Origin: Paramecium sonneborni
Taxonomy: Eukaryota; Ciliophora; Oligohymenophorea; Peniculida; Parameciidae
Length of the DNA: 64,000 nt
NCBI GenBank assembly: GCA_905182985.1
Contig: CAJJDN010000054.1
Span: 1 to 64,000, forward strand
Reading direction: 5' to 3'
Below the pieces are notes generated by a model. It had not been told where the DNA came from, ran no database searches, and was given only the letters and a program-made list of their open reading frames with translations. Position numbers and translations under genes: made by a program. Each line of letters opens with the position of its first letter. The stretch's first letter is position 1. Below, in pieces: positions 51,424 through 63,822 of the stretch.

Positions 51424-52114
51424 TCAATTTTCAGTCTTTTTATTTGGTTTATTCAATAATTGTGATCTCAATTCTCTTGCCAATTTCTTTCGATCATTTG
51501 TCTAATAATGATAAGATTTTATATCACTAATATTTTAATCATTATTATATTTACCAAAATTCATCAAAATATAAAGAATCAATTATGCAAAATGTTGTTC
51601 CCAATATAAAAAATACACCCCAACTTCTACACAATAATTTAAATTTCATTTCTTTTAAACTTAAATTAATCTTTTTTAATTGCATAGCTTCATAAGTATA
51701 TGCAGCCATAAATGTCATTGGTAATGTAAATAATATTTTATCCTTTAAATTACTCCAACAAATTGGTAATTCTCTATACTTTAAAATTCCCCAAGCATTA
51801 TTATAATTATTTAATGTCTCTTCCAATGTAAATATCTTTCTTCCTTATCTATCTATTGTAGGTATATCTATTGCTTTATCTGCTAATTATTAAAATTTCT
51901 CTTTTTTCTCTTCTTCTGTTAATGGACTCTCTTCTTATCTCTTTTTTATTGTTTCTTATAACCAACTTAATCTATCCTATGTTAATCCTAATGAATCCAA
52001 TTTTTATTATGCACTCTAAATTTTCTAATCTAATTCATCTGCAAATTATCTTTCTTCTTCTGTCATAGGCTCCTCCTATATATCATTATTCTTTTCTTCA
52101 GAATTATTACTCAT
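51424..52114 (-). CDS. Small membrane protein, 220 aa
   Basis: One 28-nt intron leaves exactly 221 codons. Charged Glu/Gln/Lys-rich N-terminal ~100 residues (MSNNSEEKNNDIQEEPMTEE), then IPTIDRQGRKIFTLEETLNN, then two hydrophobic segments (ILFTLPMTFMAAYTYEAM and WGVFFILGTTFCIIDSLYF) linked by a basic loop, and a basic tail (DRKKLARELRSQLLNK). The layout suggests an organelle membrane protein with two spans. No family recognised. Confidence 0.75.
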
Positions 52115-52226
52115 TTTATAAATTATGTTTATGTTATTACAAAATTTTAATATATAAATAACAATCAAAATTATTGTTGTTTGCATTTTAAGTATTTAGA
52201 TTTCCAATATTAAATTTCTTAAATTA

Positions 52227-53140
52227 ATGCATCCTTTTCATAATCATTTTGTTTCAATTTTGCTTAATATTTTAATAATATTTATTTTGTTTTATCGACA
52301 ATTGTTTATAAATTTTCATCTATTTTAATTTTTGATTCAATAGATATTAATGGATTCTAATGTATTTATGTTGTTGTTGAATTTGGATTGACTAATTATC
52401 CTGATGAATTATTAGAAAAATTGCATTTGTTTCTTTATTTTAATCTTAAATCAACAAATTCAGCTTATATTGATTACTTTTATGAATAAGATTCTGAATG
52501 TTAAAGTGTTTATCTTTTAGGTTTAAATTACTTTGAATCCTTTTCATTAAGTTTTTCGAAAAGTGCAATTAAAGTACTTCTTTCAGTATTTTACATAGGT
52601 AATTAATCAGCTTAAATTTGATCAATAGATCTCACAAAACTTCCAAATTGTTTTTACATGTCAAAATTGTTATTTGAAATGAATTCGCAATATTTATTAC
52701 TGTCCCGATGTTTATTGGATTTAAGTAACTTCACAGGATTGCACTTGATAGTTTTAAGAGAATCATTATTTTCAGTTGTATGATTTTATTTTAACATAGA
52801 TCCTTTGTATTTTTGTTAGAGAGATGCAGATACGAAATATTATTACTTAAGTGAATTAGTAGGTGAAACTTTAAATAATTTATGTGATTCACTGTTCTTA
52901 CCCAAAATGTTGAATAGTTTCTTCTTCATCTAATTACAATCTTATTTATTCTAAATTAAAACAAATGTACTTCTTATTTATGATTGTCTTAACCCTTCGA
53001 AGATTAGGGTTGACTATGAATTTAATGAGAATTCGACATAGTATCTTTAATAGAGAGCTTCGATTTTAAGTTCTAAGATTTTGAGATTGTTGCTTATTTA
53101 GAATACATAATATTTATTTTATTGTATTTATTCTAATTGA
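52227..53140 (+). CDS. Hypothetical protein with unresolved start and in-frame TGA
   Basis: A good coding frame runs from about 52180 to TGA 53138-53140: FGLTNYPDELLEKLHLFLYF, then after a 30-nt intron LTKLPNCFYMSKLLFEMNSQ, and later DADTKYYYLSELVGETLNN and FLPKMLNSFFFIQLQSYLF. An in-frame TGA at about 52780 could only be removed by a 42-nt intron, longer than any other here. No ATG is in the good frame. It is either a gene with unusual splicing or a decaying one. No family recognised. Confidence 0.5.
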
Positions 53141-53263
53141 TTATTTTGATATCTATAAATTACTTAATCATTCTAATATAAAATCATTACAGATATTGAT
53201 TGTACTATTAAGGTATGGCAATTCGAGAATTATATATAAATTTTAATATATTGTAAAAAATAA

Positions 53264-54010
53264 TCAATTATTCAATAACTCTTTCTCTTTTGATTTATAT
53301 ATAGAATCCAAAGATTGAGTTTATTTTTCAAATAAGTCTTGTATTTATTTTTCTGCTTATCTCATTGTATCTTCAGATGTTATTTTTTTATAAGGTTTTA
53401 ACTTAAGTTAAATAATCGTTTACATCATCTATGCATTCATGTCTAATTTATCTTAGATTTTGTTTAGCATCCTCCATTAATTTCTTTAAATTATTTACTG
53501 CAATGATTCTACTCTCCTTAGTATTACCTTAAGCTAATTGACATACAATTTATTTGTCCTACTTCTTAACTTATAAATTAAGGTCTGAATTTTCTAAAGC
53601 CTTATAACTCAAATTAACTATACTTTCATAACATCCATAATTGTTGACTCATCAAATACATTTAAAATCAATACTCCTTAGGATTTCTATGATGCTTAAG
53701 CTAAAGAAGACAAAGCCAATTTTTCACCATATGCTTAAATTGAAACTCTGTCCAACATTTCAGGTGATAATTTACCAACTTATAATTTCTTTAATGATTC
53801 TTAAAACTTTTGAGCATATTAATCAAACTTTGTTTGATATACTGAAAAATCAATTGTTTTAGAAAGTCCAAGATTTTACTTCTCTTATTTCTTATCCATT
53901 CTTTCCTAATCTTTCTTACTAATTTTAGCAAAATTATAGATAAACTATCTTTTTAAATAACATTATTGTGTAATAACTGGTCTTAATGCTGTTGAGAATA
54001 ATTTAATCAT
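53264..54010 (-). CDS. Mitochondrial ribosome recycling factor
   Basis: 224 aa with three introns: 27 nt (GTT...TAG), 53601-53623 and 53402-53423 (both ending AAG). Short presequence MIKLFSTALRPVITQQ, then the RRF fold: LQVGKLSPEMLDRVSIQAYG, EKLALSSLAQASQKSQGVLI, ALENSDLNLQVKKQDKQIV, TKESRIIAVNNLKKLMEDAK and the C-terminal ITSEDTMRQAEKQIQDLFEK. RRF splits post-termination ribosomes with elongation factor G. Family motifs are in frame only with the two AAG introns, a good internal proof of them. Confidence 0.9.
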
Positions 54011-54042
54011 AAGTTATTAATATTTTCTTTGTGTTTAATATT

Positions 54043-54579
54043 ATGAACATCAGAGAAAAACCTCCATGTTATTAAGAACCAAATTTTTAATTCTTTGTCA
54101 AAAAAGGCTTAATTAAACAAAATAACAAGGGGCAGGTTTTTCCAATATTCACATATCGTATTAATAGTTAACCATCTCCTTAAAAATATATTGAACTTCG
54201 GGTATCTCCTTAAAAATTAGTAAAAAGATCGAATTTCTAATTTAACAATCCTTCTCCTTTTGTAATTACTAATCTACCAAAAAAAAATACATTCTATCAA
54301 TCATATATTGAAAATATAATAAAAAGAAAAACAAAAGATAAACCAGAAAGTCGTAAGAAATATTCAAATACAATTGATGAGATTAAAGGGAAATAAATTG
54401 GCACTATTGAAGATTGTTTTCTTCCAAGACTTCATTGTTTAAATAATAAACCTTAAAAAATAAAATATCGTAATTCATTGCCAAAGTAAGTTATCTATAC
54501 TGAGCCTATTCCTCTGTAAAATTTATCGGATAGATTACAACCATGGGAATCAAGTTAAAAATCATTTGCTCTCTAATGA
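54043..54579 (+). CDS. Hypothetical basic protein, 178 aa
   Basis: A single exon of 179 codons starting MNIREKPPCYQEPNFQFFVK, with a repeated SPQK signature (PSPQKYIELRVSPQKLVKRS) and a Pro/Ser/Lys-rich body, mostly disordered. The shared 33-nt gap with the divergent recycling-factor gene must hold both promoters. No family recognised. Confidence 0.75.
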
Positions 54580-54782
54580 AATAAATGATATATTTATAGG
54601 TTGACTATAATAATTTCATCTACAAATTTTAATTATTAATGTGAGTAAAATAAAGAGTGAATATGAAAATTAAGATTTAAAAACTAAAATGAGGTCAGAA
54701 AAGAAATACATGACATATTTTTAAAATATGAACTTGAAAGTGTTATTTTTAATGTCAATTATAATATTTATTATTTATAAAT

Positions 54783-56417
54783 ATGCAATACATGTATATG
54801 TAACCTTATGATGCTATTTTTTAAAAATTCTAAAAAAATGGTAAAATAACAAGAGGAGATTTGATATCGATATTATAAGCGATGAATTACAATGATATGT
54901 AAATATAAAGTTTGCTATCAAAATTTAATGATGATGAAATAAGTAAAAGTAATTAAGTATATAGCTTATAATTAGTTTATGTTATGTTTTATGGTTCAAA
55001 ATTATCCAGCTTATCGATTCCCAGCTCAAAGTCAAGCACAAATTCCTTAATAAGTAGATTAAGATTAGAATCAGCCCAAATTTACTTAAGAATAACAATA
55101 ATAAATCTATGAAGAATTTAAAACAATTTTAAAAGGACAAGAATATGAAAAGATGATGAATTATCTATGTAAGATGATGTAATGAATGTTTTTAGAATAA
55201 TATAAAGATATGGACTTGGTAAATACGGTTGATTCGAATAGCAAATAAATTTGTTCATATATAGTGGTTTAATTTGATAATGAAGGTTTGGCATTAAAAT
55301 TTTTATCGTTATTAACAGATTTTAGAGTTAATTTAAATTTTAAAGATTCGTTAAAATAATCAATATTATTTTATATATGTCGAGATGGTAAACTTAAATT
55401 ACTGGATTTTTTATTATCTCAGAATGCTGTTAATATAAATGATTAAGATTAATATGGATAAACACCATTATTTTATGCAGCCAGAGAAAATAAGATTGAT
55501 ATTGTTACAAGGTAAATATATATGTTATATACAAATATTTATTTAGACTTGTTTAAGTTGGAGCCAATGTTAATTTAGTAGATACATTATCTAATTAAAC
55601 AGCATTATTTTATTCAGCAAGAGAAGGACATGCTGAAATTTGTAAAATTTTAATTGATGTAAATCTTTAAATTAAATGTAGAATGGTTGTAATCCAAATC
55701 ATTAGGATTAACACAAAAAAACAGCTTAATTCTTTGCTAAAAGGTTTTAGAGAAAAGAAGTTATAGAATTGTTTAATTCTTATTTTGGAAAAAATAAAGA
55801 TGATTATAAACCAAATTCTGTTTATATTAATGACAATAGTAAAGGAGAATAGCCTAAATAATAAAAGAAGAAAAATAAGGATTTACCGAAATAAGCATAT
55901 AAATTAATGTTTACTGATGAATATGGAAATTTGTAAGAAGTGAGTTCATCTGAATTCGTTAAATTTTAATAATAGTATCCATAAATAGCTAATTTAATAA
56001 TTAATGCAGATGAATTAATTGATGAAAATGTTTTAAATACTATGAAGGATGATGAATTATGGGAAAAAGTAGCTAAAAAAGTCTTATAAATTTTATGGAA
56101 AGCAAAAGGAGCTTAATTATTTCATAATCCTGTAGATGAAAAAAAGTATGGTATAAATGATTATTATGATATTGTTAAAAAACCAATGGATTTTGGAACT
56201 GTTAAGGTATATCAATATATATATTAATAAATAGTAAAAATTAAATACAAATCAATATAAAAATTGTAAAGAATTTTATACTGATATCAATCTAGTGTTT
56301 GATAATTGTATATTATATAATGGATCAGAAAATGAAGTTGGTCAAATTGGACTTGCATTGAAATAGGAGTTCTTAAATTAAGTTGAATAGACCGGTTTAA
56401 AAAAGCATTTATAATGA
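54783..56417 (+). CDS. Ankyrin-repeat and bromodomain protein
   Basis: About 500 aa with five introns, of 19, 27, 35, 23 and 28 nt. The N-terminal ~65 residues look like an EF-hand-type helical pair (YDAIFQKFQKNGKITRGDLI). They are linked by the 19-nt intron; without it the gene would start at 54991. Ankyrin repeats cover about 130-270 (DQYGQTPLFYAARENKIDIV; TALFYSAREGHAEICKILI). A C-terminal bromodomain follows: GAQLFHNPVDEKKYG, YYDIVKKPMDFGTVK, FYTDINLVFDNCILYNG. The acetyl-lysine Asn is present in ILYNG. It probably reads acetylated histones. Confidence 0.88.
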
Positions 56418-56464
56418 TAGATTATATTAAACCATATTTATTAAAAATTTTCTGAATTAAATCT

Positions 56465-58125
56465 ATGTTTATTACTACTTTTATTATTTTCCCTTTAATC
56501 TCCAATTAATACCAATTAACAGTTGATAAAACACTATAATTGCCTTTATACTAAAATAATTAGATAGATATTATTGACGAGGAGGGATATATATATAAAT
56601 ACTATTTTTCTAATGATTATAATAATTTGACTTAATCAACAAATTGTTAAGCAATACCATAATATTTAGATATTGAAATAGAGCAGTAAATGATAATAAC
56701 TCATAAAACAGAGTAGAATTTTTAAAATAATTTTGTTGATGGCAAATTCTATAGTTAATTAGAGTTCATTTAATCAGCAGTTATCAATCATTATGGTATT
56801 ATTATATTGACAAGTGATAAAAATTTAACATTTATATCTCACAAGAATATCGATCGAAAATTTGTTTTGACATAACATTATTAAATATATGAATCTATTG
56901 AAAATTCTCATTTAATTTATATAGAGAAATTGAATTTATTGATACTTTTATTATAAAGCAATATAGTTTATGAATATGAAATTAGAAATAATACTTATAA
57001 TAATATTTAATTTATAAATAATTACAAATAAGAAACTATTAAGACAGATTAGATCTAATAGATCAAGGTCTATTCAAAGTATATTTTTATTTTGTTTTTG
57101 GGTGGTAGTTTAATAATTTTTAATAGAAGAATGGAGTGGATTCATAGATTTTAATCAAACATAGTAAATTTTGAATTTGAAATTATTTCTGAATAATTTC
57201 GATTATATTTATAGTACTAAAATGGAACATTGATGTATAAAAATATTGAGTTTAATGATAAAACTATAGTGATAGATGATAAATCATAAATGTTATTAAG
57301 TAAGCCAAAAGCAGTAAGTTTCAAATTATATAAGTAAGGAATATTAGTCTTGGTCGAGGGTAATAATGAAGAATATACAATTGTAAATAATTAAAGATTA
57401 TATATAGATAGATTATTCATATGATAATGAAAATCTACATGAGATAAATATTTAAGTGATAAGTCATAAAATAAAGCAAATTATAATTCATGATTATTTT
57501 GCATTATTAATAGGAGAGAAGATGAAAAGTGTAATTACAATTGGAATTGATAGTGTGTATCTGAACTAATAGAATTATAAATTTCAAAATAATTTACTGG
57601 TTCCATAAATTTTAAATGTTTTGGTATTTTCTGATATAGCAAAAAATGAGATAAAGGACTATGTTTATGTTTATACAAGATCAAAATTATTAAAGTTAAA
57701 TTTACAAGCAGTATGAATTCATTTAAAAATTAAAGAGACAATTTGAGATTATATGTAGTTGTTAAAGTAAGGAATAGGCAAAAGAATCTCCATATTATTA
57801 TGAATTGGAATATTACAACAGTAAATGTGATGGTTGTCAAAAAAAGAGAAGGTATAAATTGTATTTCAAATATGTAATAATAACAAAGGAATATGAATCG
57901 ATGATTATTGAATCAATAATAATAGTAGTGTTGATGGTAATAGGAATTATAGGATTAATGATACACAAATGTTTGGGATATATTAGTAGGTCTAAATAAA
58001 TTTTAGAGATAATAATGTAATTAGAAAAAGTTAATGCTCAGAAAATATAATTGGAGACTTTGAATAATGAATCAAATTAAGATTTTTCAATCAATTATTC
58101 ATCGATTACCTTTAAATTAGAATGA
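56465..58125 (+). CDS. Membrane-anchored beta-rich protein (type I topology)
   Basis: 536 aa with two 25-nt introns, the second at 57711-57735 ending AAG and removing an in-frame TGA. Begins with a signal-peptide-like MFITTFIIFPLISNQYQL. The body is beta-rich and reads like a propeller (DGKFYSQLEFIQSAVINHYG; YIFILFLGGSLIIFNRRMEW). A Cys cluster CSC...CDGCQKKRR precedes one transmembrane span (SIIIVVLMVIGIIGLMIHKC) near residue 490 and a short cytosolic tail. Likely an ER or surface receptor-like protein; no family recognised. Confidence 0.78.
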
Positions 58126-58165
58126 TAAAATATATATATATATATAATATTTGATTAATTAAGAG

Positions 58166-59783
58166 ATGAAAAGGAGTATAAAATAGTAACATTAGGTATA
58201 ATTAAAATAACTGTACTTTAAATAGAAACTAAATCTATAAACTGAGGTTGATGATACAAGAAATACAAAATTAGTAAGTAAATTTAGTAATGTTTAGATT
58301 TCTTTGAATTATTCACCTTTAAATAAGGTAGATTAGAGTGTGTTATCTAATAAGTGGAAAATCAATAAGGGATTATTAAATAATAAAACAAACAGAATAT
58401 TGACTTAATAATAATCAGATTCAGAAGCTGATTTTCCTAATTAATTGAAAATAATTTAACAATCATAAAGAAATTAGATTCAAACAAAAAGATCAATATC
58501 AAATAAAAGAAATAATAGTATTGGAGATTATAATTAATCTCCTAAAAATTAAAATAGACCAACATCTCTATATACAAGTTAAAAACAAAGGTCATATTCT
58601 AATCAACAATAATAACAACAACATAGATAACAATAATAATCTCTATTTTAGTCTGTAGGTATAAAGAATAATTAAATAAATGATCCTAAGACATTTGTTT
58701 AATAATATGAAATAACTTTAGAAGAATGGGATAAATTTGGTAATAGATTTCCTTTTGGATTTTAAAGAGAGAAGTTATTAGGAAGAGGAGGTTTTTCATT
58801 GATTTGGTTAGCTAAAGAGTTAAAAGGAGGTGCATTATGTGCTATTAAATAAATACCTAGAAAATCTAAACATGAAACTCATTTTAAAGAACTAGCTTTT
58901 TGTACTTAGTTTTTTAATAAAGGAGGTTAAATAAAGACTTAGTATTAATAAAATGAAGGTGTTAAGAATCTATGTAAAATGTTAGATTATGTAATTGATC
59001 CTCATGACGTATTCATCATATACGAAGTGTGTGGATATTCATTGGGCACTTAATTATATGATTTTGAATCCATCAATAATAGTTATAAGGTATAATAAGA
59101 ATACATGGTAGTTAATTCCATAGAAATTAAGTTTGCTGTTTAAGTAGTTTCCTGTCTTTTTATTAAAGTTTATCAAAAGAATTACATAAACTATAGAATT
59201 GTTGGTCAAGACTGGTTGGGTTCATAGTGATATCAAAAGTGAAAACATTCTTATTTCTTATGGATAATAAGATGTTGATTTTAAAATTATAGATTATGGT
59301 TCCTCTTTCAAATTTATTGAAGTTTTTGACAAATTTTCTATGGCTACTCCAGAATATATGTCACCAGAAATGTTAACATTTATATTAAGAGAAAATTAAA
59401 TGTCTTATGATAGTCAATTAATTGAATCTCTTGTTAATTATGATAAATCATGGGTTATAGATATCTGGGGACTAGGATGTGTTATTTTAGAAATTATATC
59501 AGGATTACCATTATGGATGAGTTATGATACATAAGTTATCAATCATAAAGGTTAAAAAGTTATGGCTTAAGGTCTTTTTGCTGTTTCCGGAAGAAGTTTT
59601 AGTAAAATCGTTGAAAAACAAATCAAAATTCTTACCAATCTTGAATTTGTCTTAAGAGAATAAAATTATTCTGGTATTTAAGTTACACCTTTATTAATTT
59701 AATTATTAAAAGGTATGTTAGCCATTAATCCTAAACAAAGATATTCACCTTAATAAATATTGAATTTACTTTAAGATATTTGA
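58166..59783 (+). CDS. Divergent Ser/Thr protein kinase
   Basis: 527 aa with one 34-nt intron. A long Ser/Asn/Gln-rich N-terminus (about 200 residues) precedes the kinase domain. The glycine loop is LGRGGFSLIWLAKE and the ATP lysine lies in LCAIKQIPRK. The catalytic loop is WVHSDIKSENILIS (HSD in place of HRD), the metal motif is DYGSSF (DYG instead of DFG), then ATPEYMSPEML and VIDIWGLGCVILEI. The HSDIK/DYG combination occurs in DYRK/YAK-like and related CMGC kinases, but I would not fix the subfamily. Catalytic Lys, Asp and Asn are present, so it is probably active. Confidence 0.85.
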
Positions 59784-59821
59784 TTCATTTATATAATATC
59801 ATTTATTCTTAATTTTATTAT

Positions 59822-62800
59822 ATGAAAACTAGAAATTTATCATTCAAATAAGAAACCAATCAATCTGAATTTGCTAATCTTATTACTAAATAACAAATTC
59901 AAAATCACTTTCTCAATATTTCCAAATAACCTTTAACAAGATCAACATCCAGAACACATTCTCTCTATATTAAATAAACTCTTATTCAAAATCTTTGTAC
60001 TATATTTGACAAATTGATCAATAAATCTATTCTAAATAAACCTTTAAAATTAAAGTACCAAAATATTTGTTTAGATTTTGGAATTGATTTTATTCTTCTT
60101 TAGAAATTTAATAATATTGAAGATAAGCAAAACTATCTCATTAAATGTAGTGTTGATTCAATCTCAAAGCAATTTGATAGTAATTTATAAATTAATTAGG
60201 AATTATATCTAAATATGATTCAACTTTAAATATTGATAATTAAACTTAATCCTTTCATGAAAAATTAGATTTATATGGTTGGTTAAAAGTTAAATCATAA
60301 TACAAAGCTATTTTAAAAAGACTTAAATTTCTATTAGTATAAATAATATCAAACTCAACCAGCACTCTAAGACAAGAAAATATATAACTTAATGCGACAA
60401 ACTTATAAAATAAATCACCTTCATAATTATAAAATTTTAATTCATAAACTTAATTTAATCTTAATATTAAAGATTTCGAGATCTAATAACCTGAAGTTTT
60501 TATTGAATGGAATAAAGCAATTGAAGCAGAATTTATATCAATAAATAAAAATTTTCATTTACATGGTTATGAAATTATGAAAAAGTAAATGGCTAATGGA
60601 GCATAAACTACTAAAAGAGGGATTATTCTTAATAAATGTGAATAAACAGGAAATTATATAACTAAAGAAGAATTATAATACATAGCATCAACAAGTTTCT
60701 TAATTAATAAATGTTTAGATAAAGACTTTATCTAAAGAGCAATCAATTCTTTATAAACTAAAGTATATTATTTAAATATATTAAATAGATTAAATCTCAA
60801 ATTGAATTAAATATTTCAGAGTAAATTTTAGAAGATTTTTATACTTTAAAAGAGAATTAAATGAGAAAACGATAATAATATTTTGAAGAATAAAATACTA
60901 TTAAACGAAAATAAATTGGTATAAGATATATTGATCGTTAGCTGAAAAGACCATTAGTCAAAAAAGAAAGCAATATTTTTCTAAAGATTCTCGATAGATG
61001 AAAGTTGTGAAATCAAAATTTGTTTAATATTTGATATAGGCTTAAAAAAAGAAATTTCTTAAAGAAGCAATAGAATTTAAGAAATAAAGTCTGTTGAAAA
61101 AATTATAAAGATAAGGAAATCCTTTAGCAAACATATATGTTTAAAAATTTAAAGAAATAATGCAAAATATTGTTAAGAAATATAGATAAGTAATTATATT
61201 ATAATAAAATAAGAAAAAAGGTAATCAAATNGTACCAAAATATTTGTTTAGATTTTGGAATTGATTTTATTCTTCTTTAGAAATTTAATAATATTGAAGA
61301 TAAGCAAAACTATCTCATTAAATGTAGTGTTGATTCAATCTCAAAGCAATTTGATAGTAATTTATAAATTAATTAGGAATTATATCTAAATATGATTCAA
61401 CTTTAAATATTGATAATTAAACTTAATCCTTTCATGAAAAATTAGATTTATATGGTTGGTTAAAAGTTAAATCATAATACAAAGCTATTTTAAAAAGACT
61501 TAAATTTCTATTAGTATAAATAATATCAAACTCAACCAGCACTCTAAGACAAGAAAATATATAACTTAATGCGACAAACTTATAAAATAAATCACCTTCA
61601 TAATTATAAAATTTTAATTCATAAACTTAATTTAATCTTAATATTAAAGATTTCGAGATCTAATAACCTGAAGTTTTTATTGAATGGAATAAAGCAATTG
61701 AAGCAGAATTTATATCAATAAATAAAAATTTTCATTTACATGGTTATGAAATTATGAAAAAGTAAATGGCTAATGGAGCATAAACTACTAAAAGAGGGAT
61801 TATTCTTAATAAATGTGAATAAACAGGAAATTATATAACTAAAGAAGAATTATAATACATAGCATCAACAAGTTTCTTAATTAATAAATGTTTAGATAAA
61901 GACTTTATCTAAAGAGCAATCAATTCTTTATAAACTAAAGTATATTATTTAAATATATTAAATAGATTAAATCTCAAATTGAATTAAATATTTCAGAGTA
62001 AATTTTAGAAGATTTTTATACTTTAAAAGAGAATTAAATGAGAAAACGATAATAATATTTTGAAGAATAAAATACTATTAAACGAAAATAAATTGGTATA
62101 AGATATATTGATCGTTAGCTGAAAAGACCATTAGTCAAAAAAGAAAGCAATATTTTTCTAAAGATTCTCGATAGATGAAAGTTGTGAAATCAAAATTTGT
62201 TTAATATTTGATATAGGCTTAAAAAAAGAAATTTCTTAAAGAAGCAATAGAATTTAAGAAATAAAGTCTGTTGAAAAAATTATAAAGATAAGGAAATCCT
62301 TTAGCAAACATATATGTTTAAAAATTTAAAGAAATAATGCAAAATATTGTTAAGAAATATAGATAAGTAATTATATTATAATAAAATAAGAAAAAAGGTA
62401 ATCAAATAGTTTCATAATAGAACTTTTTTGAAAGAAATGCATCAAAATAAATGATAAAACCTTTATTTATAAAAGATGGAGAGGATTTAATGTTAGAATA
62501 GGTAAAACATAAATTTCATCCTCCATCTAAAATATTGATTTGTGACTAGGAAGATAAGAATAATAAACTCTAATAAGAGAAATTAATTAAGTAAAGTTAG
62601 AATTTCAGATTAGCCATAAGAAATTAGAATTTGAAAAAGAATGAGTTTCTTTAATTTTATAGTGGAGGACCATAATCAAGTAGAAGATTTTAAAGTTAAT
62701 AATTAAAATTTATAAATTAAATAGAAGGGAAAGAATTACCTAATAAATAAGGTTGGATAACAGATGAGATAGAAATACAAGCTGCAAATAAAATAAAAAT

Positions 62801-63760
62801 TGCAATGAAAAGATATTTGTATAGAAAAAGGTTATCTAAAATGTTTGGATAGAAAGTGGAGATAAAAAATAGAGAAATAGAAAAGAAGATTTAAAAATGT
62901 TTGAAAGCAAAAAGATTTTTAGAAGAATTATCTTAAGAATTAAGTAGGAGATAGAATGAAAAATTAAAGGATCTTTCAGTATTTTGTCCTCCAAAATTAG
63001 CTTTGGATTAATTATAAAAGTGTATATTTGCCCCATATTCAACACCATCATCTCCCTTGACTCAAAGATTAAGTTAATAAAAAACTTTAGATATATCGTT
63101 AGCAAGCAGTAGAATAGCAAAATAAGTAATAGAATATTATTATATAGAGCTTACATTAAAAATAAGAAATAAAGAATGAGAATTTAAAATAATCTTTAAT
63201 TAAGAAAGTAGCTAAGATTCGTATAAGTGGAGAAACAAAAGTGAAAAGCAGAAAGTTAATTTAAGCAGCAAAAATGAAAAGTGTAACAATAGCTGAATCT
63301 GCTGGATTTCAATATGTAAAGGCTGATACAGAATAATATGATTAAAATGGAAATACGCCATTATATTATAGTGCTAAATTTGGAGATACTTAAATGTCAA
63401 AGTTATTATTAAGAGCTGGAGCAGATGTAAATTAAAAATGTTCAAATGATAATACACCTCTTCATATGGCATTTTAGTCAGGTAATAAATAAATTATAAT
63501 TGATTTTTTAAATAAAGGAGGTGATTTAAATATTATTAATAAAGATAATTGCACTCCAATAGCATTTGGAAGTTTAGAATTACTTAAATCATTAAATTTA
63601 TAAGATTATATTGCAACAGTACTATTGTTTTAATTATAAATAGGTAAAACCAAATTAATAATGCCGAATTGATAATTAATAGATGCTTCATTAAAAGATT
63701 ATTCATTTAAATCATGATTTTAATGATGAATTATTATTAGATTTAAAAATGAGAATTTGA
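59822..63760 (+). CDS. Large coiled-coil/IQ-like protein with C-terminal ankyrin repeats (interrupted by repeat C)
   Basis: Skipping one copy of repeat C plus the n (1177 nt) and five introns (20, 26, 23, 22 and 25 nt) gives exactly 882 codons. The first half is helical (FIEWNKAIEAEFISINKNFH; EELQYIASTSFLINKCLDK). The middle is strongly basic coiled coil with IQ-like stretches (AMKRYLYRKRLSKMFGQ). Ankyrin repeats end the protein: QNGNTPLYYSAKFGDTQMSK and NDNTPLHMAFQSGNKQII. The last 25-nt intron extends the end from 63672 to 63760. Likely a ciliary or cortical scaffold, by inference. As printed, the gene cannot be translated across the n at 61231. Confidence 0.8.
60055..61230 (+). repeat. Direct repeat C, copy 1 (1176 bp)
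   Basis: Identical where compared to 61232-62407, separated by the single n at 61231. Lies wholly inside the coiled-coil/ankyrin gene, whose frame only works with one copy. An assembly overlap. Confidence 0.95.
61232..62407 (+). repeat. Direct repeat C, copy 2 (1176 bp)
   Basis: Second copy of repeat C, offset 1177 nt, continuing cleanly into the 3' half of the coiled-coil/ankyrin gene. Confidence 0.95.
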
Positions 63761-63822
63761 TTAGATTTGATAAAATTATTTACTAAGTTATTTTAAAATA
63801 TATAAATAAATAAATATCAAAT

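Noticed and set aside
53402..53423. An extra A in a homopolymer disrupting the ribosome recycling factor C-terminus
   Set aside because: A 22-nt GTA...AAG intron just upstream restores the conserved ITSEDT segment without any sequence change.
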